NCBI RefSeq assembly: GCF_003814875.1
Contig: NZ_RKQF01000001.1
Location: 4,278,001-4,342,000 of the forward strand
Source: Streptomyces sp. Ag109_O5-1
GTDB lineage: Bacteria; Actinomycetota; Actinomycetes; Streptomycetales; Streptomycetaceae
Length of the DNA stretch: 64,000 nt
Reading direction: 5' to 3'
Shown here: piece by piece, positions 50,546 to 58,411 of the stretch
Layout of the letters: every line of letters starts with the position of its first letter
Position numbering within the stretch: position 1 is the stretch's first letter
Notes under the pieces: generated by a model
Told to the model about the DNA's origin: nothing
The model's database searches: none
The model's input: the letters and a program-made list of their open reading frames with translations, nothing else
Program-made: the position numbers and the translations under genes

Positions 50546-51268
50546 ATGGACAGCCTCGCCGCCCTCGCGCTGCCCGACCTCTGGGACCGGCTGACCGGCA
50601 CCCAGCCCGACCCTGATCTCTGGGTCGTGCTCGCGACCCTGGTCGCCGCGCTCGCGGTGGTCGTCCCGCACAACCTGTGGCGGATATCCCGCAACGCCAT
50701 CACCATCGCCCACGAGGGCGGTCACGGTCTGGTCGCCCTGCTCACCGGGCGCCAGCTCACCGGCATCCGCCTGCACTCCGACACCAGCGGCCTCACGGTC
50801 AGCCGGGGCAAGCCGCACGGCATCGGCATGATCCTCACGGCGGCGGCCGGATACACGGCCCCGCCGCTGCTGGGCCTGGGCGGGGCGGCTCTGCTGGGCG
50901 CTGGCCGCATCACCCTCCTCCTCTGGGCCGCCACGGCGCTGCTCATCGTGATGCTGGTGATGATCCGCAACGCCTACGGCGTCATCACGGTGTTCCTGAC
51001 GGGCGGCGCGTTCCTGCTGGTGTCCTGGCTGGCGGGTCCCCAGGTGCAGGCGGCGTTCGCGTATGCGGTGGTGTGGTTCCTGCTGCTGGGTGGGGTACGC
51101 CCGGCGTTCGAGCTGCAGGCGAAGCGCTCCCGGGGCGGCGCCGGCGACTCGGACGCGGACCAGCTGGCCCGGCTCACCCATCTCCCGGCGGCCGTATGGC
51201 TGTTCCTGTTCCACACGGTGTCGCTGTGCTCGTTGATCGGCGGGGGCAGGTGGCTTCTTCACATGTGA
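50546..51268 (+). CDS. M50-type membrane metallopeptidase
   Basis: 240 residues from ATG 50546 (ribosome site GAGGGAGC). The zinc motif HEGGH (H56, E57, H60) lies at the end of the first membrane segment, in ITIAHEGGHGLVALLTG. This is followed by GMILTAAAGYTAPPLLGLGG and further helices (about six in total). The architecture is that of the M50B-like proteins common in actinobacteria. It may cleave membrane substrates within or near the bilayer; no substrate is known. The third zinc ligand (usually Asp in a later helix) cannot be assigned with certainty. Confidence 0.85.
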   Translation: MDSLAALALPDLWDRLTGTQPDPDLWVVLATLVAALAVVVPHNLWRISRNAITIAHEGGHGLVALLTGRQLTGIRLHSDTSGLTVSRGKPHGIGMILTAAAGYTAPPLLGLGGAALLGAGRITLLLWAATALLIVMLVMIRNAYGVITVFLTGGAFLLVSWLAGPQVQAAFAYAVVWFLLLGGVRPAFELQAKRSRGGAGDSDADQLARLTHLPAAVWLFLFHTVSLCSLIGGGRWLLHM

Positions 51269-51270
51269 CA

Positions 51271-51360
51271 AGCCCCGAAGGGGCGATGTCACAGGGGCGC
51301 GGGGCTGTACCGATATGCGGCTCCGCCGCACGGGCGCGACCAGCCCCCACGACGCGGCAC
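51271..51360. repeat. dispersed intergenic repeat, copy with paired hairpins
   Basis: CCCCGAAGGGG, AGGGGCGCGGGGCTGTA and ATATGCGGCTCCGCCGC, then GGGCGCGACCAGCCCCCAC: the same order of words as at 16945-17031. It follows the M50 gene stop by a few bases and may terminate it. Confidence 0.65.
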
Positions 51361-51438
51361 CTGACCACCGGCCTTCCCGCAAAGCGGCGCCGCACCCGCC
51401 CACCGGCTGATACCTCCCCTTGCCACTAAAGTGACCCC

Positions 51439-52767
51439 ATGGCCGCAAACCCCACCGCACCAACCGCCCTCTGGCCCGCCCCCCACGCGCGCGGAGCCGT
51501 CGATGCGACGGTCCACGTGCCCGGGTCCAAGTCGGTCACCAACCGCGCCCTCGTCCTCGCCGCCCTCGCCTCCGAACCCGGCTGGCTGCGCCGCCCCCTC
51601 CGGTCCCGCGACACCCTGCTGATGGCCGGCGCCCTGCGCGCGATGGGCGTCGGCATCGAGGAGGGCGTGGGCCCCGACGGCTCCGGTGAGGCCTGGCGGG
51701 TGATCCCCGCGGGGCTCCGCGGCCCCGCCACCGTCGACGTCGGCAACGCCGGCACGGTGATGCGTTTCCTCCCGCCCGTCGCCACCCTGGCCGCGGGCGA
51801 CATCCGCTTCGACGGCGACCCCCGCTCCTACGAGCGCCCCCTGCACGGTGTGATCGACGCGCTGCGCGCCCTCGGCGCCCGCATCGACGACGACGGCCGG
51901 GGCGCGCTCCCGCTGACCGTGCACGGCAGCGGCGCGCTGGACGGCGGCCCGGTGTCGATCGACGCCTCGTCCTCCTCCCAGTTCGTGTCGGCCCTGCTCC
52001 TGTCCGGCCCCCGTTTCAACCAGGGCGTGGAGGTCCGCCACACCGGCGCGACGCTGCCCTCGCTCCCCCACATCCGGATGACCGTCGACATGCTGCGCGC
52101 GGTCGGCGCCCAGGTGGACACCCCCGAGTCGGGCGGCGAGCCGAATGTCTGGCGGGTCACCCCGGGTGCCCTGCTCGGCCGCGACCTGACCGTCGAGCCG
52201 GACCTCTCCAACGCCCAGCCGTTCCTCGCCGCCGCCCTGGTCACGGGCGGCAAAGTGCTGATCCCGGACTGGCCGTCCCGGACGACCCAGCCGGGCGACC
52301 GGCTGCGCGAGATCTTCACCGAGATGGGCGGTTCCTGCGAACTGACCGAGTACGGCCTGGAGTTCATCGGCTCCGGCCGGATCCACGGCATCGACGTCGA
52401 TCTGGGCGACGTCGGCGAGCTCACCCCCGGCATCGCGGCGGTCGCGGCCCTCGCCGACTCCCCCTCCACCCTGCGCGGGGTCGCCCACCTCCGGCTGCAC
52501 GAGACGGACCGGCTGGCCGCGCTCACCAAGGAGATCAACGAACTCGGCGGTGACGTCGCCGAGACCGCCGACGGCCTGCACATCCGCCCGCGCCCGCTGC
52601 GCGGCGGGACCTTCCACACCTACGAGGACCACCGCATGGCCACCGCCGGTGCGATCATCGGCCTGGCCGTGGACGGAGTGCGGATCGAGAACGTGGCGAC
52701 GACGGCGAAGACCCTGCCGGACTTCCCCGACCTGTGGACCGGAATGTTCGAAAGCGGCGGGGCGTAG
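51439..52767 (+). CDS. aroA: 3-phosphoshikimate 1-carboxyvinyltransferase (EPSP synthase)
   Basis: 442 residues. Sixth step of the shikimate pathway, joining shikimate-3-phosphate and PEP. Diagnostic segments: HVPGSKSVTNRALVLAALAS, VDVGNAGTVMRFLPPVATL, SYERPLHGVIDALRALGA, SASSSSQFVSALLLSGP-type serine loop (here DASSSSQFVSALLLSGP), LRLHETDRLAALTKEI and TYEDHRMATAGAIIGL. The residue pattern of the PEP loop is that of ordinary sensitive-type enzymes as far as can be judged by eye. The next gene, rsgA, starts 12 bp later and is probably co-transcribed. Confidence 0.95.
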   Translation: MAANPTAPTALWPAPHARGAVDATVHVPGSKSVTNRALVLAALASEPGWLRRPLRSRDTLLMAGALRAMGVGIEEGVGPDGSGEAWRVIPAGLRGPATVDVGNAGTVMRFLPPVATLAAGDIRFDGDPRSYERPLHGVIDALRALGARIDDDGRGALPLTVHGSGALDGGPVSIDASSSSQFVSALLLSGPRFNQGVEVRHTGATLPSLPHIRMTVDMLRAVGAQVDTPESGGEPNVWRVTPGALLGRDLTVEPDLSNAQPFLAAALVTGGKVLIPDWPSRTTQPGDRLREIFTEMGGSCELTEYGLEFIGSGRIHGIDVDLGDVGELTPGIAAVAALADSPSTLRGVAHLRLHETDRLAALTKEINELGGDVAETADGLHIRPRPLRGGTFHTYEDHRMATAGAIIGLAVDGVRIENVATTAKTLPDFPDLWTGMFESGGA

Positions 52768-52779
52768 GGGCGTACGACC

Positions 52780-53790
52780 ATGCGCCGCTACGGCAAGCAC
52801 ACCGACGAGGACGACATCCGCAGCCGTCCCAACCGCAAGGGCACCCGGCCCCGTACGAACATCCGCCCCGCGCACGAGGACGCCGCCGAGGGCATGGTCC
52901 TCACCGTCGACCGGGGCCGGCTGACCTGCCTGGTCGACGACCGCACGATCCTCGCGATGAAGGCCCGCGAACTGGGCCGCAAGGCGGCGGTGGTGGGAGA
53001 CCGCGTCGCCCTGGTCGGCGATCTGTCCGGCAAGAAGGACACCCTGGCCCGGATCGTCCGCATCGAGGAACGCTCCTCCGTGCTCCGCCGCACCGCAGAC
53101 GACGACGACCCGTTCGAGCGGGTGGTCGTCGCCAACGCCGACCAACTGGCGATCGTCACCGCCCTGGCCGACCCCGAGCCCCGGCCCCGCCTCATAGACC
53201 GCTGTCTGGTCGCGGCCTTCGACGGCGGCCTCACCCCCCTCCTGGTCATGACCAAGTCGGACCTCGCCCCGCCGGACAAACTCCTGGAGCTGTACGGCCA
53301 TCTGGAGATCCCCTACGTGGTCACCAGCCGCGAGGAGCTGGAGACGGGCGATGCGGCCCAGCGGGTCCAGGAACACCTCGACGGCAAGATCACCGCGTTC
53401 GTGGGCCACTCCGGCGTGGGCAAGACAACGCTGGTGAACGCGCTCGTCCCCGAGGACCGCCGTCGTACGACGGGCCATGTGAACGCGGTGACCGGCCGCG
53501 GCCGCCACACCACGACCTCCGCCCTCGCGCTCCCGCTCGCCGGTGAGGACGGCTGGGTCGTCGACACCCCGGGCGTCCGCTCCTTCGGTCTGGCCCATAT
53601 CGATCCGTCCCGGGTGATCCACGCGTTCCCCGACCTGGAGCCCGGCACCGTCGACTGCCCGCGCGCGTGCAGCCACGACGAGCCGGACTGCGCGCTGGAC
53701 CAGTGGGTGGCCGAGGGCCACGCGGACCCGGCCCGTCTCTACTCGCTGCGCCGGCTGCTGGCCACACGGGAGCGCACGGAAGGCGACTGA
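52780..53790 (+). CDS. rsgA: ribosome small subunit-dependent GTPase A
   Basis: 336 residues. Circularly permuted GTPase: an OB-fold first (residues 35-90, VLTVDRGRLTCLVDD), then the G motifs in the permuted order G4 LLVMTKSDLA, G1 FVGHSGVGKTTLVNAL, G2 around GRGRHTTTSALALPL, and G3 WVVDTPGVRSFGL. The C-terminal zinc region has DCPRACSHDEPDCALDQW. RsgA helps late 30S maturation. It follows aroA by 12 bp, an arrangement seen in other streptomycetes (from memory). Confidence 0.94.
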   Translation: MRRYGKHTDEDDIRSRPNRKGTRPRTNIRPAHEDAAEGMVLTVDRGRLTCLVDDRTILAMKARELGRKAAVVGDRVALVGDLSGKKDTLARIVRIEERSSVLRRTADDDDPFERVVVANADQLAIVTALADPEPRPRLIDRCLVAAFDGGLTPLLVMTKSDLAPPDKLLELYGHLEIPYVVTSREELETGDAAQRVQEHLDGKITAFVGHSGVGKTTLVNALVPEDRRRTTGHVNAVTGRGRHTTTSALALPLAGEDGWVVDTPGVRSFGLAHIDPSRVIHAFPDLEPGTVDCPRACSHDEPDCALDQWVAEGHADPARLYSLRRLLATRERTEGD

Positions 53791-53866
53791 CCACCGCGTT
53801 GTTTGTCCTGGCCCGAGTTCGGTAAGTGCATAATCGCACCGAGCCGGACGTACGGGAGGACAGCAC

Positions 53867-54190
53867 ATGGCGTGGCTGCTGGTGATCGTCGCCGGGATCC
53901 TGGAAACCGGCTTCGCCGTCTGTCTCAAGCTCTCCCACGGTTTCACCCGAATGTGGCCGACGATCGCCTTCGCCTCCTTCGCCCTGGGCAGCTTCGGTCT
54001 GCTGACCCTCTCCCTGAAGAAGCTGGACGTGGGCCCGGCGTACGCGGTGTGGACGGGCATCGGAGCGGCGGGCACGGCGATCTACGGCATGATCTTCCTG
54101 GGCGACCTGGTCTCCACCTTGAAGATCGTCTCGATCAGCCTGGTGATCGTGGGAGTGATCGGCCTCCAGCTTTCGGGCTCCGCCCACTGA
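53867..54190 (+). CDS. small multidrug resistance (SMR) family transporter, SugE/Gdx-like
   Basis: 107 residues, four transmembrane helices. The proton-coupling glutamate is E13 in GILETGFAVCLKLSHGF, and the third helix has LDVGPAYAVWTGIGAAGTA with the family W/G pattern. AVWTGIGA and a short first loop are closer to the SugE (guanidinium exporter) subgroup than to EmrE, although this is a judgement by eye. SMR proteins work as antiparallel dimers; no partner SMR gene is adjacent. It starts 76 bp after rsgA. Confidence 0.88.
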   Translation: MAWLLVIVAGILETGFAVCLKLSHGFTRMWPTIAFASFALGSFGLLTLSLKKLDVGPAYAVWTGIGAAGTAIYGMIFLGDLVSTLKIVSISLVIVGVIGLQLSGSAH

Positions 54191-54196
54191 AGCGCG

Positions 54197-54310
54197 CCCC
54201 GTCAAACGCCCGGGGCTGTATCGACATGCGGCAACAGCAGCCGACCAGGGGCGCTGGGGGCACCCCCGGCCGAAGGCTGGGGGAGGAACTGCGCGACCAG
54301 CCCCCCACCG
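54197..54310. repeat. dispersed intergenic repeat overlapping the peptide ABC ATPase gene
   Basis: CGGGGCTGTATCGACATGCGG, then AGGGGCGCTGGGGGCACCCC, CGGCCGAAGGCTGGGGGAGG and AACTGCGCGACCAGCC. Its second half is nearly identical to 25630-25681. On the minus strand it encodes the last ~36 residues of the ATPase. Confidence 0.7.
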
Positions 54311-55413
54311 GCCGGTAGCTCGACACCCACCCGCACCCGCGGAGAATGACAGGCGACCCCATCCCCTTCGAACACCGGCACCTCCCCGTCGCACAGCTCC
54401 CGCTCCCCCTCCCCCAGCTCCACGTACAACGGACACCGCCCCCGAAACCGACACCCTTCGTACCTCCGCGTAGGACTCGGCGGATCCCCCGCCAGCAGAA
54501 TCCGCGTCCGCTTCCGCTCCCGCTCCGGATCCGGAATCGGCACCGCCGACAGCAACGCCTGCGTGTACGGATGCCGAGGCGCCGCGGACACCTCGTCCAC
54601 CGGCCCTGCCTCGACCGTACGGCCGAGGTACACCACACTCACCCGGTCGGCGATGTTCCGCACCACCGACAGATCGTGCGAGACGAAGAGGTACGCCGGC
54701 CCCAGCTCCTCCTTGAGCCGCCGAAGAAGATCGAGCACTCCCGCCTGGACGGAGACGTCCAGCGCGGACACCGGCTCGTCCAGCACCAGCAGCTCCGGCT
54801 CCACGGACAGCGCACGGGCGATACCGATCCGCTGCCGCTGCCCGCCGGAGAACTCGTGCGGGTACCGCTCCGCGTGCGCCGGATCGAGCCCCACCTGCAC
54901 CAGCAGCTCCCGCACCCGCCGGCCGGCGTCGGCTCTGCCCACTCCCTGCGTCCGCAGCGGCTCGGCGACGATGTCCCCGACCGGCATCCGGGGATCGAGC
55001 GACGCCATCGGGTCCTGGAAGACGATCTGGATCCGCCGCCGCAGCGCCTTGATCCCGGCCTTGCCCAGGCTGCCCGGCTCCTGCCCGAACAGCTCGGCCG
55101 TCCCGCCCTCGGGCCGGGCCAGTTCGAGCAGTTCGAAGAGGGTCGCCGACTTGCCGGACCCCGACTCGCCGACCAGCGCGAGCGTCTCACCGCGCCGCAC
55201 GTCGAGATCGACGCCGTCCACGGCGTACACCGTGCCGACGCCGCGCCGGAAGGCGGTTCCCCTGAGGACGGGGAAGGTGCGGGTGAGCCCGCGCACCTTC
55301 AGCACCGGCTCCCCGCTGCCCGGCCGGGGCCGGTGCGTCGCGTCCAGGCGGGGCACGGCCGCCAGCAGTTCCCGCGTGTAGGGCTCCTGGGGCCGCCGGA
55401 ACACGTCGTCCAC
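54202..55413 (-). CDS. peptide ABC transporter ATPase, DppF/OppF-like half (frameshifted from DppD half)
   Basis: 403 residues, counted from GTG 55413. The first 30 residues (VFRRPQEPYTRELLAAVP) belong to the end of a preceding DppD-type domain. A complete second ATPase follows: Walker A ALVGESGSGKSATLFELL, Q-loop IQIVFQDPMASLDPRM, signature YPHEFSGGQRQRIGIARALS, Walker B LLVLDEPVSALDVS and H-loop FVSHDLSVV, ending with the oligopeptide-transporter tail CRFRGRCPLYVELGEGE. The final ~36 residues (LVAQFLPQPSAGG and on) are encoded by an intergenic repeat. One base removed at 55418-55420 restores a single D-F fusion ATPase of about 640 residues. Confidence 0.8.
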   Translation of the reverse strand: MDDVFRRPQEPYTRELLAAVPRLDATHRPRPGSGEPVLKVRGLTRTFPVLRGTAFRRGVGTVYAVDGVDLDVRRGETLALVGESGSGKSATLFELLELARPEGGTAELFGQEPGSLGKAGIKALRRRIQIVFQDPMASLDPRMPVGDIVAEPLRTQGVGRADAGRRVRELLVQVGLDPAHAERYPHEFSGGQRQRIGIARALSVEPELLVLDEPVSALDVSVQAGVLDLLRRLKEELGPAYLFVSHDLSVVRNIADRVSVVYLGRTVEAGPVDEVSAAPRHPYTQALLSAVPIPDPERERKRTRILLAGDPPSPTRRYEGCRFRGRCPLYVELGEGERELCDGEVPVFEGDGVACHSPRVRVGVELPAGGGLVAQFLPQPSAGGAPSAPGRLLLPHVDTAPGV

Positions 55414-56116
55414 CGTGCCCTTCGACGACCCGCCCGTCGCGCATCACGGCGACCCGGTCGGCCATGCCGGCCATGACCCCGAGGTCGTGGCTGACCAGCA
55501 GGACGGCCATCCCGGTCTCCCGCTGGGCGGTCCGCAGCACGTGCAGGACCCGGGCCTGGACGGTGACGTCGAGCGCCGTGGTCGGTTCGTCGGCGAGGAT
55601 CAGGTCGGGGTCGTTGGCCATCGCCATGGCGATCATCGCGCGCTGGCGCATGCCGCCGGAGAACTCGTGCGGGAACGACCGTGCGCGCAGGGCGGGTTCG
55701 GGGATCCCGACGAGGTCGAGGAGTTCGACGGCGCGCCCGGCCGCCTGTTCCCGGGAGACGTCCTGGTGGGCGCGGACGGCCTCGGCGATCCGGTCGCCGA
55801 TGCGGTGGACCGGGGTGAACGCGGAGAGCGGGTCCTGGAAGACCATCGAGATGCGGCGCCCGCGGATCCGGGTCAACTCCCGTTCGGGGAGGCCGAGAAG
55901 CTCGGTCCCTTCCAGTCGTACGGAGCCGTGCGCGGCCGCGTTGCCGGGCAGCAGCCCGAGGACGGCCAGGGCGGTCGCGGACTTCCCGGACCCCGACTCG
56001 CCCACCAGGCCGAGGACTTCACCTCGGTCGAGGGTCAGATCGACCCCGCGCACGGCCGCCCGCCCGTCGAAGTCGACGTCCGGACCGGCCACGTGGAGCA
56101 GCTCAGGGGTGCTCAT
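55187..56116 (-). CDS. peptide ABC transporter ATPase, DppD-like half, frame lost at its 3' end
   Basis: Frame of 309 residues from ATG 56116; about the first 231 are genuine. Walker A GLVGESGSGKSATALAVLGL, Q-loop SMVFQDPLSAFTPVH, signature FPHEFSGGMRQRAMIAMAMA, Walker B LILADEPTTALDVTV and H-loop LVSHDLGVM are all present. After MRDGRVVE the frame slips: the sequence that should continue as GTVDDVFRRPQ is in the next frame, because of one extra G in a GGG run at 55418-55420. The remainder to 55187 is out-of-frame Arg/Ala-rich sequence. The ATG overlaps the stop of the permease gene. This could be a real mutation or a sequencing error. Confidence 0.75.
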   Translation of the reverse strand: MSTPELLHVAGPDVDFDGRAAVRGVDLTLDRGEVLGLVGESGSGKSATALAVLGLLPGNAAAHGSVRLEGTELLGLPERELTRIRGRRISMVFQDPLSAFTPVHRIGDRIAEAVRAHQDVSREQAAGRAVELLDLVGIPEPALRARSFPHEFSGGMRQRAMIAMAMANDPDLILADEPTTALDVTVQARVLHVLRTAQRETGMAVLLVSHDLGVMAGMADRVAVMRDGRVVEGHGGRRVPAAPGALHAGTAGGRAPPGRDAPAPAGQRGAGAEGARAHPHLPRPQGNRLPARRRHGVRRGRRRSRRAAR

Positions 56117-57009
56117 CGCGCCCCTCCCCCGGAGGTCGGGTCCAGCGCGTCCCGCAGCCCGTCGCCGACCAGGTTCACGGCCAGCACGAACACGACCAGC
56201 AGCCCGGCGGCGAAGAAGAACATCCACGGGTAGGTCACCGCCGCGCTCGTCCCCGAGGCGATCAGCGTGCCGAGGGAGACATCGGGCTGCGGGACGCCGA
56301 AGCCGAAGCAGGACAGCGCGGTCTCGCTCATCACCGCGCCGCCGACCTGGATGGTCGCGTCGATGATGAGGAAGGAGGCGACGTTGGGCAGGACGTGCCG
56401 CCAGATGATCCGGAAGGGGCCGACGCCCATGAAGCGGGCCGCGCGCACGAACTCGCGCTCCTTCAGGGACAGGGTCATGGAGCGCACCACCCGCGCGGTG
56501 ATCATCCAGGCGAACAGGCCGAACAGGGCGACCAGGCCGAGCCAGCTGCTCGACCTGAGGCGCGCCGAGACGACCGCGATGATCAGGAAGGACGGGAAGA
56601 TCAGCAGCAGGTCGACGAAGAACATCAGCGCCCGGTCCGTCCAGCCGCCGAAGTAGCCCGCGCACGCCCCGACGAGCGAGGCCAGGCCCGTCGACAGCAC
56701 GGCCACCAGCAGCCCGATGGCCAAGGACTTCTGGAGCCCGCGCACGGTCTGCGCGAACACGTCCTGGCCGATGCGGTTGGTGCCCCACCAGTGGTGCGCG
56801 TCCGGCGCCTGGCGCAGGGCGAGATAGTCGATGTGGCTGTACGACCACGGGGTGAGGTAGGGGCCGGCGAAGGCCAGCAGGAAGAGCAGCACGAGGCCGA
56901 CGGCCCCGGCGAGCGCGCCGCGCCTGCGCAGGAAGCGGCGCAGGACGACCGTGGCACGGCCGGCGGCCGGGGCGGCGGCCGGGGCATCTTCCAGGAGGGT
57001 CGCGGTCAT
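56113..57009 (-). CDS. peptide ABC transporter permease, DppC/OppC-like
   Basis: 298 residues from ATG 57009. An Ala/Pro-rich start (LLEDAPAAAPAAGRAT), then six helices. Family marks are HHWWGTNRIGQDVFAQTVRG, the EAA docking loop LKEREFVRAARFMGVGPFRI and PEVSL-like FGVPQPDVSLGTLIASG. It forms the channel with a DppB partner. The upstream dppB gene is truncated, so this permease probably has no intact partner from this operon. Both ends overlap neighbours by four bases (ATGA), as in an intact operon. Confidence 0.88.
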   Translation of the reverse strand: MTATLLEDAPAAAPAAGRATVVLRRFLRRRGALAGAVGLVLLFLLAFAGPYLTPWSYSHIDYLALRQAPDAHHWWGTNRIGQDVFAQTVRGLQKSLAIGLLVAVLSTGLASLVGACAGYFGGWTDRALMFFVDLLLIFPSFLIIAVVSARLRSSSWLGLVALFGLFAWMITARVVRSMTLSLKEREFVRAARFMGVGPFRIIWRHVLPNVASFLIIDATIQVGGAVMSETALSCFGFGVPQPDVSLGTLIASGTSAAVTYPWMFFFAAGLLVVFVLAVNLVGDGLRDALDPTSGGGAR

Positions 57010-57470
57010 GATGCCTGCCTGATGCGTGGGTCGAGCGCGGCGTGCAGCGCGTCCGCGAGGAAGCCGGAGAGCAGCACCGTCACGGAGGCGAAGAGGTTCA
57101 CGGCGCCGACCGAGTTCACGTCGTTCTTGCCGATGGAGTCGATGAACCACTCGCCCATGCCGTGCCAGCCGTAGATCGTCTCCGTGAAGATGGCACCGGT
57201 GAACAGCGCGAGGAAGCCGTAGGAGAAGTAGGTCGACATCGGGATGAGGGCCGTACGCAGCCCGTGGCGGAGCAGGACCGTCCGCGGCCCGAGACCCTTG
57301 GCCCGTGCGGTGCGCAGGTGGTCCGAGCCGAGGACGTCGAGCATGGTGCTGCGCTGGTAGCGGCTGTAGCCCGCGGCGGTGAAGAGCACGACGGAGACGA
57401 CGGACACCGCCGCCGCGAACAAGCTGTACAACGAGGCCGACGCCAAGATCTGGGCGCTCGGCCACTCCAT
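57006..57470 (-). pseudogene. truncated DppB/OppB-like permease, 5' half missing
   Basis: Only the last ~138 residues of a DppB permease remain, from about 57420: AAAVSVVSVVLFTAAGYSRY, MLDVLGSDHLRTARAKGLGP (EAA-type docking loop), ALIPMSTYFSYGFLALFTGA, WHGMGEWFIDSIGKNDVNS and LADALHAALDPRIRQ. The N-terminal helices are absent. The frame continues a few codons to an ATG at 57470, but that stretch is antisense to a solute-binding-protein remnant and has no homology to permeases. The protein would lack half its helices and is unlikely to work. Confidence 0.85.
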
Positions 57471-57579
57471 CCCGCTCTACCAGCGCCCTGAGGTCCTCGC
57501 GGTCCGCTCGAACCTGGCGAACTACGGCGCGGACGGGCTGGCCTCCAGGGACTACACGAAGGTGGGCTGGCTGAAGTGA
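57418..57579 (+). pseudogene. 3' remnant of a peptide solute-binding protein (DppA/OppA-like)
   Basis: The last ~53 codons of a family 5 solute-binding protein: NKLYNEADAKIWALGHSIPL, YQRPEVLAVRSNLANYGADG, and the end TKVGWLK with TGA. The LYNEADAKIW...LPLYQRP-type ending is typical of the family. Everything upstream is missing, and the fragment joins the dppB remnant directly at about 57418. It lies convergent to the TetR gene. Confidence 0.85.
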
Positions 57580-57587
57580 CGCGCTGA

Positions 57588-58196
57588 TCAGGCGAGCTGC
57601 CGGTGGAGGGCCCCGCGGACCAGCTCCGGGATGCCGCCCTCCCCCGGGGGCGCGGCCACACAGGACAGAGCGAGCCGTACGACCGTTTCGCAGGAGCGGG
57701 CCAGCTCGCCGCTCTCGGCCCGGAAGGCACCGGAGCCGGCCAGCGCGGCCACCGCCCGGTCCCGCACGATCTGCACGAAGTCACCGGGCGAGGGCAGCGG
57801 TCCGTCCGCCCGCCGCTGCGCCGGCACGGCCGACGAGGACGGCACCGCGGACAGCGTCGGTGCGGGCAGCCGCTCGCTCCAGCAGCCCGTGAGCATCGCC
57901 CGTACCAGCACGTTGTCCCGGGCCGCCACGGTCATCCACTCGGCCGTCGCCGTCAGACGTTCCCGCGCGTCGCCATGGCCGCCCAGCGCCCGCTCCACCC
58001 CGGCGAGGTACCCGTCCGCCTCCCTGCGCACCAGCGCCCTCGCCAGGCCCTCCTTGCTGCCGAACTCGTTGTACAGCGTCTGCCGGGACACCCCGGCCGT
58101 CATGGCCACGTCGACCATCCGCACCGCGGCCCACGGTCGGCGCGCGAGCGCCGCGTACGCGGCGTCCAGTAGGGATTCGCGGGCTGCAGGCATCAT
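57588..58196 (-). CDS. TetR/AcrR-family transcriptional regulator
   Basis: 202 residues; ATG 58196 is followed by a second Met codon. The N-terminal helix-turn-helix is clear: ESLLDAAYAALARRPWAAVR, VDVAMTAGVSRQTLYNEFGS and KEGLARALVRREADGYL. The ligand domain (60-200) is variable and Ala/Pro-rich. It is probably a repressor of a neighbouring gene; the closest candidate is the divergent hisN (215 bp away), or a target lost in the adjacent deletion. The target and ligand are unknown. Confidence 0.88.
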   Translation of the reverse strand: MMPAARESLLDAAYAALARRPWAAVRMVDVAMTAGVSRQTLYNEFGSKEGLARALVRREADGYLAGVERALGGHGDARERLTATAEWMTVAARDNVLVRAMLTGCWSERLPAPTLSAVPSSSAVPAQRRADGPLPSPGDFVQIVRDRAVAALAGSGAFRAESGELARSCETVVRLALSCVAAPPGEGGIPELVRGALHRQLA

Positions 58197-58411
58197 CGCC
58201 TCCTGGGGCGAGCGACTCTGCGCCCAGATTTGACGCGCACGAATCCACTGTCAAGGGTTCGCGAAGGCACCGGGGGGCGCCCTTCGGCCAACACGCGCGG
58301 GCGCACCGAGATCACCGCCCGGTCACCGTCCGATCACCCCACGGCGTCCCCACAGCATCTCCGGCATCCGTGTGTAGCCCTGCCCCCACCCCGGCAGATA
58401 CCGTTCGTCAC

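Noticed and set aside
49134..50594. A 486-codon plus-strand frame opposite the hydrolase and SRAP genes
   Set aside because: Shadow of two conserved minus-strand genes; no recognisable domain.
57421..57470. The ATG at 57470 as a genuine start of a short permease
   Set aside because: The first ~17 codons are the reverse strand of the solute-binding-protein remnant and the protein would lack half its helices.
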